A stretch of DNA of 64,000 bases from the NCBI GenBank assembly GCA_024734495.1, contig JALMQS010000726.1:62001-126000 (forward strand), in the 5' to 3' direction. The notes under the pieces are model-generated. The model saw only the letters and a program-made list of their open reading frames with translations. It did no database searches and was not told where the DNA came from. Positions 22,873-33,746 of this stretch are shown here, one piece after another (the first letter of the stretch is position 1; each line of letters opens with the position of its first letter). The position numbers and the translations under genes were made by a program. The stretch comes from Forficula auricularia. Lineage: Eukaryota > Arthropoda > Insecta > Dermaptera > Forficulidae.

Positions 22873-22918
22873 CGAGACTATAGTTTCGAGAGCTTTGACC
22901 TCTTCATCAGTCTATTAC
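22873..22918 (-). ncRNA. Hammerhead ribozyme-like motif (type I, 2-bp stem III)
   Basis: On the minus strand the order is stem I strand, CUGAUGA, a spare A, stem II (GAGG with the matching CUCUC side), GAAAC, loop UAUA, then GUC as the cleavage triplet. A15.1-U16.1 and C15.2-G16.2 make a two-pair stem III, typical of the minimal forms in Penelope-like elements. Stem I next to the core has A-U and G-C pairs, then a bulge. All conserved core bases are present, so activity as a dimer is possible. Confidence 0.65.
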
Positions 22919-23181
22919 AATTGATTCACAGGAATTAATGTATGAATGGATAGACATCGACGATAATTCATCAAAAATACTTCATCGACTAGGCAATAGA
23001 CCGACACCCTATTGGTCGACGATCAGCTCATCGACAACAATTCATAGATATTTTCGATAAAATATCGTCGATGAATTCTGGTCGATGAATTTTCCTAGAG
23101 CACTATATAGGTATATATATGGGGCTCTAGGAAAATTATATATATATATACAAGAATTATACATGAATTCTTATATATATA

Positions 23182-24420
23182 CCGGGTGAGTTTTTTTATC
23201 TTGAGACAGTCTTATAACTCAAAAACAGTGCATTATATGGAAAAAAAGTTTCAAATAAAAGTTTATTTATATCGAGGAGGAAACTAAACTACCCTATTGT
23301 TTGTCGACTTAGAACAAGCTTTCAAGATTATTTCTAGGTCAAGTTCTGTTTTTTAAATGGAACCCTATATTTTTCTATACGTCTACTTAATCTACAAAAA
23401 AAACTGAACAACTTTCATAAGAACTATTTTTTTATACGACATCAAATAAACAAAATACATGAATCAATTAGATCTCAAAAAATCTTAATAATTATTCTTA
23501 ACAATTATTTAACTTAATTATCAAATAATAATGATTAAACAATTTATTATAAAGTAAATAATTATTAAATTTAAAAGTCACAACAATGAAAATAAGTGTT
23601 TATAATGATATTAAAACTTCGTTATACACAGATTTAAGAAATTATTTCCTACTTAATAGGACTATTTAAAATTCTTGGGTTTAAAAAAGTTTATTTCTCG
23701 TGTCAATCCAGTAGATATTTATATTGTATTACCATACTAAAAATGGATCATTTTTTGTTCAAGACAGAATTGAAATGGTCTTAATTTATGCGGTGAATGT
23801 GGAAGAAGTGTTATGGGGCTGCCATTGAAATGGAGGTCGAGCGTTTTCCTTATAGGAATACACCCTCGCAAGCTTCATTTTATTGTGTTGTAAATCGGTT
23901 AAAAGAAAAAAGGAAATGTAAAGGCTCCAAGAAACTGAAACAGGCCAAAATAACTAAATTGGAACTGGAATTCATCCAGAAGACTTGCAATACACTCTGG
24001 AATATCACAGAGCAATGTCGAAAAATTATTAAAATATTAATTATTATTAAATTATTTATTTAATAATTAAATATTTGATTATTATTATTTGATAATTGAG
24101 TTGAATAATTGTTAAAAACCATTATTAGGATTTTTTGAGATATAATTGTTTTAATATTTTGTTTAATGGATGACGGATAAAAAAATAGTTCTAATAAAAA
24201 GTTGTTCAGTTTTTTAAGTAGAATAAAGAAAAATATAGGTTTCCATTTAAAAAACAGAACTTGACCTTAAAATACCCTTGAAAGCTTGTTCTACGTCGAC
24301 AAACAATAGCGTAGTTTAGTTTCCCCCTTGATATAAATAAACTTTTATTTGAAACTTTTTTTCCATATAATGCACTGTTTTTGAGTTATAAGACTGTCTC
24401 AAGATAAAAAACTCACCCGG
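23182..24420. mobile_element. TA-flanked transposon, copy 1 (non-autonomous)
   Basis: Ends ccgggtgagtttttttatct and agataaaaaactcacccgg are inverse, with TA at 23180-23181 and 24421-24422. Arms run more than 100 bases, through cagtcttataactcaaaaac and agtgcattatatgg. The interior holds only a helix-turn-helix fragment of a transposase. Confidence 0.85.
23761..24063 (+). pseudogene. Transposase N-terminal HTH relic (DUF4817-like)
   Basis: After a two-base insertion (cg at about 23790), the frame reads VMGAAIEMEVERFPYRNTPS followed by QASFYCVVNRLKEKRK. This matches the MxLIYGexxxNxxeAxxxYxeRFPnR pattern of the helix-turn-helix segment found in several insect mariner-superfamily transposases. 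A Lys-rich tail follows and the catalytic part is missing. The same two-base insertion is in copy 2, so the element spread after the gene broke. Confidence 0.65.
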
Positions 24421-24422
24421 TA

Positions 24423-25629
24423 TACTCCCGGTTTATTAATTCAAAAACAGTGCATTATATGGAAAAAAGTTTCAAATAAAAGTTTGTTTATAGCTAGGGG
24501 GAAACTAAACTACGCTATTGCTTGTCAACCTAGAACAGGCTTTCAAGGGTTTTTCAATGTCAAGTTCTGTTTTTTAAATAGAACCCTATATTTTTATAAA
24601 CGTCTTCTTAATCTACAAAAAAAACTGAACAACTTTCATAAGAACTATTTTTTTATACGACATCAAATAAACAAAATATATGAATCAATTAGATCTCAAA
24701 AAAATTCTTAATAATTATTTTTAACAATTTAACTTAATTATCAAATAATAATGATTATATAATTAATTATTAAATAAATAATCATTAAATCGAAAAGTCA
24801 CAACAATGATATTAAAACTTAGTTATACTCAGATTTAAGAGATTATTTTCTACTTAATAGAACTAAATAGTTGAAATTCTTGAGTTTAAAGAAGTTTATT
24901 TCTCGATAGTTATATAGGTATCTAATTGTATTACCATAATAAAAATGGAATATTTTTTTGTTGAAGACACATAATTTATGCGGTGAATGTGGAAGAAGTG
25001 TTATGGAATGCCTATGAAATTAATGCCGAGCGGTTTCCTTATAGGAATACACCCTCACAAGCTTCATTTTATTGTGTTGCAAAATCTGTTTAAAAAAAAA
25101 AACAGGAAATGTAAAGGCTACGAAGAAATTGGAACAGGCCAAAATAAGGAAATTGGAACTGGAATTCATCCAGATGACTTGCAATAATACACTCTGGAAT
25201 GTCTCAGAACAGTGTCGAAAATTTATTAGATTATTAATTATTATTAAATTATTTATTTAATAATTAATTATTTGATCATTATTATTTGATAATTAAGTTG
25301 AATAATTGTTAAAAATAATTATTAGGGTTTTTTTCTGAGATCTAATTGATTTAATATTTTTTTTATTTAATGTAGAATAAAAAAATAGTTCTTATGAAAG
25401 TTGTTCAGTTTTTTTCGTAGATTCAGAATATGTAAACAAATATATAGGTTTTTATTTAAAAAACAGAACTTGACCTTGAAATACCCTTGAAAGCTTGTTG
25501 TAGGTAAACAAACAATAGCGTAGTTTAATTTCCCCCGTGATATAAATAAACTTTTATTTGAAACTTTTTTTCATATAATGCACTGTTTTTGAGTTATAAG
25601 ACTGTCTCAAGATAAAAAAACTCACCCGG
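24423..25629. mobile_element. TA-flanked transposon, copy 2, next to copy 1
   Basis: The right end agataaaaaaactcacccgg is intact with TA after it. The left end has lost the outer ccgggtgag...gagacag part and starts near tcccggtttattaattcaaa. The interior matches copy 1 throughout, so this is a tandem or abutting second copy sharing the junction at 24421. Confidence 0.8.
24970..25260 (+). pseudogene. Transposase HTH relic, copy 2
   Basis: It repeats the wording of copy 1 (tatgcggtgaatgtggaaga, ttataggaatacaccctc) with further indels, so no frame carries the whole segment. It shares the ancestral two-base insertion. Confidence 0.6.
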
Positions 25630-26069
25630 TATATATATACAAGAATTATACAAGAATTCTTATATATATATATATATTTATACAAGAATTGCTCGTTTAA
25701 TATAATAAGACAAGATAAGATATACTTGTTCCAAAACACACAATAAATTTTGTGGTTTATGTAATTTTCTTCTTTACCTTAAAATTCATTATTTATTATA
25801 ATAATTTTACAAAATATTTTATTTCAATTTATTTATTTTGCTGTTAAGACTATCCATTCATAATTAGTAGAGATTGTGGTGTTGGTGCAAGGTGAAACAT
25901 CTTTAATAAAGATAAGAGTAAATAAATATTATATTTCACTCTTAATTTATTATGAGTTCAGGACACCACAATCTCTGCAATATGAATGGATAGTCTTAAC
26001 AGCAAACAATAAATAAATTATTTACTCTTATCTTTATCCATTCATACATTAATTCCTGTGAATCAATTG

Positions 26070-26112
26070 CAATAGGCTGATGAAGAGGGCAAAAATCTCG
26101 AAACTATATATT
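26070..26112 (+). ncRNA. Decayed hammerhead-like motif
   Basis: CUGAUGA (26077-26083), stem II sides AGAGG and AUCUC, and GAAAC are present, but the cleavage triplet after the UAUA loop reads UAU instead of GUC. It is the partner of the motif at 22873-22918 and probably inactive. Confidence 0.55.
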
Positions 26113-26189
26113 TATAATTCCAGCAGAAGACACACTTTTTTATTGTCTCCTTCAATATTATAAAAATTCTGCTACCCTCGGCACAAAAA

Positions 26190-26290
26190 CTTTCAATTTA
26201 TCTTTTTATTCATAAACCGACGTTTCGAAGGCTTCTTCAGGTCACTGACCCATCAAAAGCGACTCTGTATGATTATAGTTTTAAAAACAG
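26190..26290 (-). mobile_element. Penelope-like terminal-repeat fragment with hammerhead core
   Basis: On the minus strand, CUGAAGA is followed by a very short stem II (AGCCUU) and CGAAACGUC (26218-26250). The acgtttcg...cttcttcag wording is typical of Penelope-like element ends. No RT sequence is next to it. Confidence 0.5.
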
Positions 26291-26523
26291 AACAACATTT
26301 TTTTGAGCATCTTTTTAAAAATTGAATCTAAAAGCCTCTGTTCTTCTCATATTTATTAAAACGAAAATAAATAAATCATTTCTAAACGAAAGACCCCTTC
26401 TAAGCACATTTCCTATTCTATAGGTATACCTTATCCTTCTTAATACCACAATATATAAAAATAACATAGTTATTTAAATTTACCATTTTTTTTAACTCAG
26501 ATCAATTTTTATTATGTTAAATA

Positions 26524-27868
26524 CAGAGTGATCCAAAAGTCGCTTACATCGAAATAAATGTGTCTGTAAATAGTAGTTTTTTCGATTAATTCTATCGGCT
26601 ACCACAAGATAGCACTACTGGTATATATTTATAGCTTAGACCATGAAATATATAGACACGCCCTCTGCTACTCTCCACACAGAGTGAAGTGAGGCCAACA
26701 TCGCCTACAGATGACGTCACGTTCTCGCATAAATATTTTGGTAATATTAATATAATATTAATTTGCGATTATTGGAATCCAAAATAAATAATCTAAACTA
26801 CGATAAATTTATCTCAATGTATAATAATTGAATCGGGGAGTTGAAAAAGGTACACATTCCAAAAATATAACAAATTAAACTGAGATAGCCATTTTGTTCT
26901 TTAGACGTAAATACATCATATGAGCGTGAGAAGGAACATATTCCGTCACTTCAAATTGGCTTGCCAACAATAGTTTGATGCGATTGAGTTGAAAAAGGAA
27001 CATATTCCATTGAATGTGTTCCTTCTTCAACTCAACGCTATCTGCGCTAGTACCGGCGGCAGCCACCACAGCGCTGGTGCTCACTGCTCAGTTACTGTGT
27101 CATAGCAGATGATTTGTTTGAGGTTTTTAGGTTATCTTTACAGTGGAAAGGTGTTTAGTGTTCTGTGAAGTTTAATAGTTTTTCTTTGTCTGATCTAGTA
27201 ACAATGTCAGAAACAGATAGTGACAGTGATGAACCAAGGCGTAAAAAGGGTAGAGTTAATAAAGAAAAACATGTACGGGAGATGGAAAAGTTAGCTAGGC
27301 GTCGAGGTGAGGAGTTTGTCGCTTCAGCAGGCCGTCTTGTTCCAGCGAAAACAACCGGTCCAAACTGTAAGTGTAAGAAAAAATGCATGGATAGTTTCGG
27401 TATTGATGAAAAGGAGAACATTATTAAAACCCTATATAGTGGTAGACCTAAAAACGAGCAGGATACATATTTAATTCTTAGAGTGGCCATGCTATTTCTG
27501 GGTGTTCCTACCTACAGATGACGTCACATTCTCTAGTTGATTTTGGCCTCACCAAATCGACACCAGGGCGTGTATATTTAATGGTCTAAGATTTATAAAG
27601 TCAAAATTTGGAAAAATCCTATTTTACTCCTAAAAAAACCCCTAAACTATTTTCTCCCCTAAAAAAACGCCCGTACAAATCCCCCCCCCACATTTGGGGG
27701 GAATCCCCCAAGTTGGCGACAATGTGACCACTATACATTACAATGGCCCTCATAGATTTGTTGTCGATAACACCAGTAGTGCTATCTGGTGGTAGCCGAT
27801 AGAAATAATTCAAAAAACTACTATTTACAGACACATTTATTTCGATATGCGAGACTTATCGATCACTG
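26524..27868. mobile_element. Inverted-repeat element carrying a truncated ORF
   Basis: Arms of about 200 bases: left cagagtgatc...catcgaaataaatgtgtctg, right cagacacatttatttcgata...gatcactg, with TA outside each. Further in, the arms carry agatgacgtcac near 26705 and 27520. The right arm is split by a gttggcgac-type repeat (27600-27715). The inner part contains a promoter-like stretch and the ORF at 27204-27521. Confidence 0.8.
27204..27521 (+). CDS. Truncated Cys-containing protein carried by a transposon
   Basis: From the ATG at 27204: an acidic/basic start (MSETDSDSDEPRRKKGRVNK), a basic helix region, then LVPAKTTGPNCKCKKKCMDS and DEKENIIKTLYSGRPKNEQD. The 'GPxCKCkkKC...F...f..L......Q' layout resembles the N-terminus of a large family of insect repeat-encoded proteins. 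The last ~15 residues run into the right terminal repeat, so the gene was cut at about residue 90 and sealed by the arm. Function unknown; it may be expressed as a short basic, Cys-containing peptide. Confidence 0.5.
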   Translation: MSETDSDSDEPRRKKGRVNKEKHVREMEKLARRRGEEFVASAGRLVPAKTTGPNCKCKKKCMDSFGIDEKENIIKTLYSGRPKNEQDTYLILRVAMLFLGVPTYR

Positions 27869-28454
27869 TATTATTATTCTAAAAATCTAATACGTATATA
27901 TATAGTGATCCAAAATACACATGTTTTGATTAATTTACTTGCCTTGATTATTGCACAATTTGCACATTTATTCTTTTTTTCTTTTTATTCACTGATTTGG
28001 AGTTTTTTTTTTTTTGAGATGCACTTATTAAATTTATGCACAATCTTCCGAAATGCACCTGACACAATAAATCTCTTATCCGGGTAGGTATACAATTCAT
28101 TCATTTTTCATTTATTATTATTTATGTATTTATTAGTCTTATTTTTCATTTTTTTTTATTTATTATTTATTTAAACATGTTTACACTCTTTTGGCTAATA
28201 ATTTAAAAGAGATACGTTTTACCACTTGTAGTGTGAATCACTATTATTCCCTAGTATTTCCGGGTGCCAGATGTGTGATTTAATTTTTTGCCCCAAAAAT
28301 TAGTCCCTAGACTAAAAAACAAACCGTCAAAGAAAAACTTTTTATCTTTAATCATGAGTATTTTAGAAAACCCCAATTGTACCATATTTCAGAAAATGTC
28401 AATTCTATTTCAGAAAATAAAGGTATATATTTGAAGAGAAACTGTATAGCGCCA

Positions 28455-28921
28455 CAACACTGTGTCCCACACAACAGCTCCTTCAAATAGTTGATAAATC
28501 ATCACATAGATGGCTCTCATATTTCATGACAAATGTTCATTAACCATAAATAACAGTAACAATTTAATAAAAATAAACAATCTATTATATAAATTGTAAA
28601 TTACTCAATAATAAAACACTGTAAATCAAATGTTTCAATAAAACAGCGATAGCGAATTTGCTCTTGCCGAAAGTACTAATGTATTATTCTTGGATTACCT
28701 TAGGAAAATTCGTTATCACTGTTTTATTAAAATCTTTGATTTACAGTGTTTTATTATTGAGTAATTTACAATTTATATAATACATATATGTCTTCACTGT
28801 TTGTTTTTATTAAATTGTTACTGTTATTTATAGTTTATCAACATTTGTCATGAAATGGGATCGCCATCTATGTGATGACTTAACAACTATTTGAAGGAGC
28901 TGTTGTATGGGCCACAGCACG
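28455..28921. mobile_element. Fold-back element, ~230-bp near-perfect arms
   Basis: Left acaacagctccttcaaatag, then catcacatagatggc, mirrored at right by ctatttgaaggagctgttgt. The arms meet near 28690 with almost no loop, and mismatches are few, so it would form one of the longest hairpins in the window. Confidence 0.85.
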
Positions 28922-29220
28922 ACTTTCCCTTACGAATATTAAATAATCTGTAATGTTTGTGCCGACCACATTACTTTTGCTTACAATTAATTTTGGTAAA
29001 AATCCCCAGAAACCCAAAACTAAAGGGGGGAGGTTAAAAAACAAAGAATAATGATATTTAGTAGAAAGGTACGCCCTTATTTTTTTACCCCGATTTTTTG
29101 CCCGATTAGGCTCAAGCCAGGGATTCCCGACCAGCATGTAATGGAAATGAGTACTCGGGTCCCGATCAGGAATGCCTAGTTGTGGACCAAACCAGGAATA
29201 TCTGAGGCGGGGAAAGTTCA

Positions 29221-29480
29221 ATTTTTTTTATTTTTTTTTTAATTTTAATATAAAAAATAGTTATTTAAAATTAGTTTACTATAAAAAGTAAGCTTGATTC
29301 AGGAAAAATAAAAAAAATTCGATTTTTTTAAATTAAAAAAAAAAAAAGAATGAAAAATTTCCCCACGAATTGGAGGCATTAAACACAGAAAAAATCAAAG
29401 TTTAAAAAAAAGCTGACCTGTTCTGATGTGGCCATCCACTTGACTTTACCATACAACCTGGCCCCTAAAATTATTTATAA
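29221..29480. other. AT-rich spacer
   Basis: A/T runs only; no feature recognised. The minus-strand frame at 28880-29221 is built largely from the preceding repeat and is not called. Confidence 0.4.
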
Positions 29481-29900
29481 TCATGTAGGGGGGGGTAGTT
29501 TTTGCATTTTTATACTTCTGGGGTCCCACTGATTATGTATAGAAAATTTGGTTGAGTTTGGTACAAGGGCCAAGATTTTCATTTTTTTACCTTACACCCC
29601 CTCCCCCATTTTGGGCGGTTAGTTTTTGCATTTATAGACTTCTGGGGTCTCACTGATTATCTATACAAAATTTGGTGGAGTTTGGTACAAAAGCCTAGAT
29701 TTTTAATTTTTAAGCCCCCCCCCATCCACCCCTTAATTTTGGGTCGATATGCATCAAAATCTAATAAGCTCTTAATCTCAATGGCCCAAAACTATGTGTG
29801 GAATTTGGTTTCGATATTCACACTAGTTTTTGAGCTAGCTCGTCCACTAAAATTTGGTAACGCACAGACCAAAGGAGAACCAGACAACCAGAAAACCGGA
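29480..29900. repeat. Dispersed repeat, two-to-three units related to 211-1078
   Basis: ggtcccactgattatgtata, ttggttgagtttggtacaag and cattttgggcggttagtttt recur here. They are followed by attttgggtcgatatgcatc, also seen inverted at about 46590. So the repeat's order beyond the tandem unit is conserved between loci. Confidence 0.7.
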
Positions 29901-29920
29901 CAACCAGCAAATACTGTATA

Positions 29921-30281
29921 TATCAATACAGGAGAGCCTGTCAAAATCTTAGGTATCATGAAAGCTGCTCACTCTAGCGGGCTAGGATGAAAATACATGC
30001 TGCACACTCTAGCGGGCTGGGATGAAAATACATGCTGCGCACTCTAGCGGGCTAGGATGAAAATACATGCTGCGCACTCTAGCGGGCTAGGATGAAAATA
30101 CATATAGCGCATAAAGAAAATATCACATGTAAGTGGTTAATTTGAAATAGAGATTTGAAAGAAGCACATTCATTGGTCCTGGGCCACCAAGATTTCATCC
30201 TTGCCCGCATGGCGGCGCTGAAATTAATGATCCCAAAAACCGTTAAATTTTCTATAGGATTTTGATGTCTTGTATTGATAT
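29921..30281. mobile_element. Short copy of the 'CAATACGGGACAG' element with captured minisatellite
   Basis: Left tatcaatacaggagagcctg and right gatgtcttgtattgata are inverted ends, with the aaaccgttaaattttctata block shared with 11060-11090. The interior holds four 35-base tandem units. Confidence 0.75.
29964..30103. repeat. 35-bp minisatellite, four copies
   Basis: actctagcggg starts recur at 29971, 30006, 30041 and 30076, each followed by ctaggatgaaaatacat and gctgcgc. The copies differ at only a few positions. Confidence 0.9.
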
Positions 30282-30305
30282 ATACAGTGTTTGCAACCAG
30301 ACAAC

Positions 30306-30906
30306 TAGACGGACAGACTAACAGACATTTTGACAAAACAATTATTATCTCGAAAAATATAATTTTTTCGATGTTCACTTATTAGAGCTTTTTTGTAGAG
30401 CGAAAGGCCATGGTTTCGCTCAATTTTTTTAATCAAAATAGTTTCAGCCGTTTTTGAGATATTTCGAAAAAAAGAAGGAAAAAAAAACAATTTTTTCATG
30501 CACGATTACAATACTTGACCATACTCTCCCTGTATGGTGAAGTAATAAGGGCGTAGGTACCTTTCTACGAAATCTCAACTTTCTCTTTTTCTGAAGCTGA
30601 AATTCAATAATCTTCTTTTTTTGAACCCCCCCCCCCCCATTTTACGATAGAATTGTCCGCATTGAACGCAGCATGAATTAAGTTAAAATAAAAAAAAAAA
30701 AGTGGCGAACTTTGAAAAATTACTTAATGTTTTTTTCTAAAAATATGTATAGAATATGAGTTTGAATAGGTATTTTTTTTTAAAAAAAATTGAGCGAAAC
30801 CATGGCATTTCGGTCTTCAAAAAGGCTCTAATAAGAGAACATAGAAAAAATTATATTTTTCGAGATAATAATTGATTTTGTCAAAATGTCTGGTTAGTCT
30901 GTGCGT
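30306..30906. mobile_element. Palindromic element
   Basis: Left gacagactaacagacatttt, tatctcgaaaaatataattt and gccatggtttcgctc are mirrored by gagcgaaaccatggc and aaaatgtctggttagtctgt at right. The central part holds a C-run and an A-run. No coding sequence. Confidence 0.8.
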
Positions 30907-31068
30907 TAGCAAAAAAATTTTCTGAAAAATGCGCTTAAAAACGAAAAATTTGAAGAAAAAAAACGTCGCATTTAGTGTATTTTTGAAAAAGTTATGAGCA
31001 TTTAAAAAATAAAAAAATTTGAAATAATTTACAGAAACGTTTTTAGTGGACTAAGTAGTATGTATAAC

Positions 31069-31420
31069 ATGAGGAGTGAACCGCGACCTAATATGCTGTA
31101 CACCTACTTCCACTTGAACTTTCAAATATTTCCAAGCACTTTCAAATATTTCCAAGCACTTTCAAATATTTCCAAGCACTTCCAAATATTTCCAAGCACT
31201 TCCAAATATTTCCAAGCACTTCCAAATATTTCCAAGCACTTCCAAATATTTCCAAGCACTTTCAAATATTTCCAAGCACTTTCAAATATTTCCAAGCACT
31301 TCCAAATATTTCCAAGCACTTTCAAATATTTCCAAGTACTTCCAAATATTTCCAAGTACTTCCAAAATACTTCCAAAGAGGTGTACATCTACTTCCAATC
31401 GTGGATCACCCCTCGAAATC
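31069..31420. mobile_element. 'CGAGGGGTGAACCGCGA' element filled with minisatellite
   Basis: Left gaggagtgaaccgcgaccta and right atcgtggatcacccctcg match the ends of 19691-20297. The interior is a 20-bp minisatellite with almost nothing else. Open frames on both strands here arise from the repeat. Confidence 0.8.
31121..31360. repeat. 20-bp minisatellite, 12 copies
   Basis: Unit ttcaaatatttccaagcact, exactly three per 60 bases from 31121 to 31360, with variation only at t/c in ttcaaa/tccaaa and c/t in agcact/agtact. Unit length not being a codon multiple, all frames cycle, so the long open frames are artefacts. Confidence 0.95.
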
Positions 31421-32394
31421 AGGTATGGGCAATTTTTGCTTAGCTGAGGGCGTAATTTCGGGACTTAATCAGATTGTGGGCCTTAGGTAAGAAATAAGTA
31501 AGAAGTAGTGAATAAAATAGCGATAAATATTCACACATTTTTTTATTTATTAATTATAATACTTAATCAAACATAAAAAGCAAATTAACAAAAAAAAGAT
31601 GGAAAAATCAAATGAAAATTAATGAGAGACTTGAGTTTGAAGTTGAGAAACAAGATGATCAATATTGGGGTTCTGTTCCACTGCATACGCCTAATAATAT
31701 TATTTTTCGATTTTAGTCTTTATGATTTGAAGAATACAGTTTTAGGTTGGTTGACAAATACAAAGTAATTACAAATAAACTATGTGTGCTAAATCTTTAA
31801 TTTTTTTGCATGTGTAGCGGCCCGCTCTTGCTCATGGCGGCGAGCCTTGAGACACGGCCGCTAGATGACTCAGTCGGATCGTTGCGTCGTTTTTGCATGA
31901 GTGAAATATTATCACCCATGCTATAATTAAAGCGACTCGATTCGACTGGGGTAGCGAACGGATTCGGACATTCGAATCTGGAGGGGCCAAACGCCAACCA
32001 GCAGCCCCTCCCCTGCACACACCCTATATGAACACGCAACCTACAACCTGCACTCAACAGATTGTTAGGACCCCATCGACTTGATGGGGGGCGCACAAAG
32101 CACCACACAGCACTCACCTCACGAGAGCCCTAACACATGTTATTTGAAATTTCTGAATCTCTCGCGGGCCGGATTGAAGCTGGTGGAGGGCCGGATCCGC
32201 CCCGGGTATGCCCAGATATGCTGTAAATAATATAAATCGATAGTGAATATAAAAATCTTGCGCGACTTTTTCATTAGGTGACTTTATATACCTACATATA
32301 TAACATAAATTGCGTATAAAATTTAAAAATCAAGGGAGAACTGTTTTTCTGTGTATTTAATTAAGAAATGTTATTTTTATAATCTTTGAATCAA
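31421..32394. other. Insertion-like block with GC-rich core
   Basis: This block separates two copies of the same element end (31380-31420 and 32395-32466). It starts aggtatgggcaattt and has a late ggccggatccgccccgggta segment resembling hAT ends. A GC-rich core (31810-32110) gives minus-strand open frames without a known domain. Classification is uncertain. Confidence 0.4.
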
Positions 32395-32466
32395 ATATTT
32401 CCAAGTACTTCCAAAATACTTCCAAAGAGGTGTACACCTACTTCCAATCGCGGATCACCCCTCGGT
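32395..32466. repeat. Second copy of the minisatellite-element right end
   Basis: tcaaatatttccaagtactt, then gaggtgtacacctacttcca and cggatcacccctcgg repeat 31330-31415. It is either a truncated element or one side of an interrupted duplication. Confidence 0.8.
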
Positions 32467-32679
32467 ATAACATATACGAATTTCAACAAATTCAAAATCG
32501 AAAGTGGTCGATTTGACCCGTATACTACCATTTAGTATAATTATTCCAATAGGATAGAGATAAAATTGAATCGCCCAACGGTTGCCAACAGTATCTCTAG
32601 AGAATTATTGTGCCGAAAGGTTGTGTAGTCAAATTGGTTATGATTTTCAAATAATTTTTACTCATATTATACAAGGTGG

Positions 32680-33330
32680 GTCAAAAAGATATGAGCGGCT
32701 TTCAAAAAATTATTTAAAAAAAAAAACTATAAATATTTTCGATTTTTTTTTTTAATTTATATTAAGGTAGTTCTTTCACAAATGCAAAATTCAAGAAGTC
32801 TTCGAAACTAGGTATATCTTATTATATTAAACGAGCAAAGTTATACAAACTATATATATATATCCGGTCAGGTTCTCGAAAACTGCTCTAACGATTTGGA
32901 TGAAATTCACGGGTTAGGAGGGTTTTGTGTTGGACATTCGATCTGTCACGGTCTCATCTTCCGCTAAGTTGTTTGTGATGGGTTTTTGTTAATTGAAATA
33001 ATTATTCACAGGTGGTTGTCTCGATAAAAATGTGTATTTACATTTTTATTCAATTTCCTTTTAATAAATAATTGTTTTTTTTAATTTTATATTCCACAAT
33101 AAGATTATTACAATTATTATTATATATTAAAAATTGGGCAATTTAATTGATTAAAAATCGAATTTTAAATCCCACAAGCGTATTTTTCTGTATTAGAATT
33201 TGGCAATTTAATTGATGAACTCAAAAATTGTAATTTAATTAAAAAAATTATTATTCGGTATTTATAATATTTATATACCTATACATATATAGGTACACAT
33301 AATTTGTGGGCCACTACAAGACTTGAAATG
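32680..33330. other. Repeat debris, no gene
   Basis: A tattatattaaacgagcaaa segment (32820) followed by ctcgaaaactgctctaacga resembles the block at 47540-47620 and the inverted one at 25690. ttaaggtagttctttcac at 32765 is matched in reverse near 36735. These are dispersed repeat pieces. Confidence 0.4.
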
Positions 33331-33334
33331 CAAA

Positions 33335-33530
33335 AACTGGGGGAGGGGGCGGGGGCGAGGGAAGTAGTTTCGGGGGTAAGGGCGGAATCGGGGTGGGGGT
33401 GGAGGGTGCAGAAGGTGGGGTGAAGTGGTGGGGATCCGGGGGCGAGGGGGGTTCGGGGATTAATATATAGCTTTTAAGTGAAACAAAAAGTTACCGATCA
33501 TCGCTCGGTGGCCAGGTACTAAGTCATTAA
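33335..33530. repeat. G-rich repeat module
   Basis: aatgcaaaaactgggggagg begins a run of G tracts of three or more on the + strand to about 33455, followed by ttaccgatcatcgctcggtg and ccaggtac. The same order occurs at 48345-48505. The G tracts could form quadruplexes on the + strand. Confidence 0.7.
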
Positions 33531-33746
33531 AAGCATAATAAACACACTGTTAAAATTTGAAGACGATTTACCACACCAAACATGAAATAATTGCAATTAA
33601 AAATGACATTTTTTACATATGGTAGATTGGGAAAGGGTGGGGATATGACCATTATTTTATTTTTTTTTCATTGAAGGACTTTCACCATCTTGATATTTGT
33701 TAGAATAATATATACGGAATAACTTAAAAAAAAAATTGAAATTATA

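Larger units (their letters stand above)
22815..26160. mobile_element. Penelope-like terminal repeats in inverted pair around nested elements
   Basis: The block at 22815-22950 (ttgaaggagacaataaaag ... ggaattaatgtatgaatgg) recurs inverted at 26030-26160. Both contain a hammerhead-ribozyme-like core, as reported for Penelope-like element terminal repeats. The space between holds two TA-flanked transposons (23182-25629) and palindromic AT-rich DNA, but no RT sequence. Fragments of the same terminal repeat are at 43985-44065, 56700-56850 and 59385-59440. Confidence 0.65.

Noticed and set aside
31121..31360. CRISPR-like regular repeats
   Set aside because: Units are directly adjacent with no spacers, in a eukaryotic transposon; it is a minisatellite.
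31060..31443. 127-codon and opposing 88-codon open frames
   Set aside because: Both are products of the 20-bp minisatellite, which has no stop in those frames.
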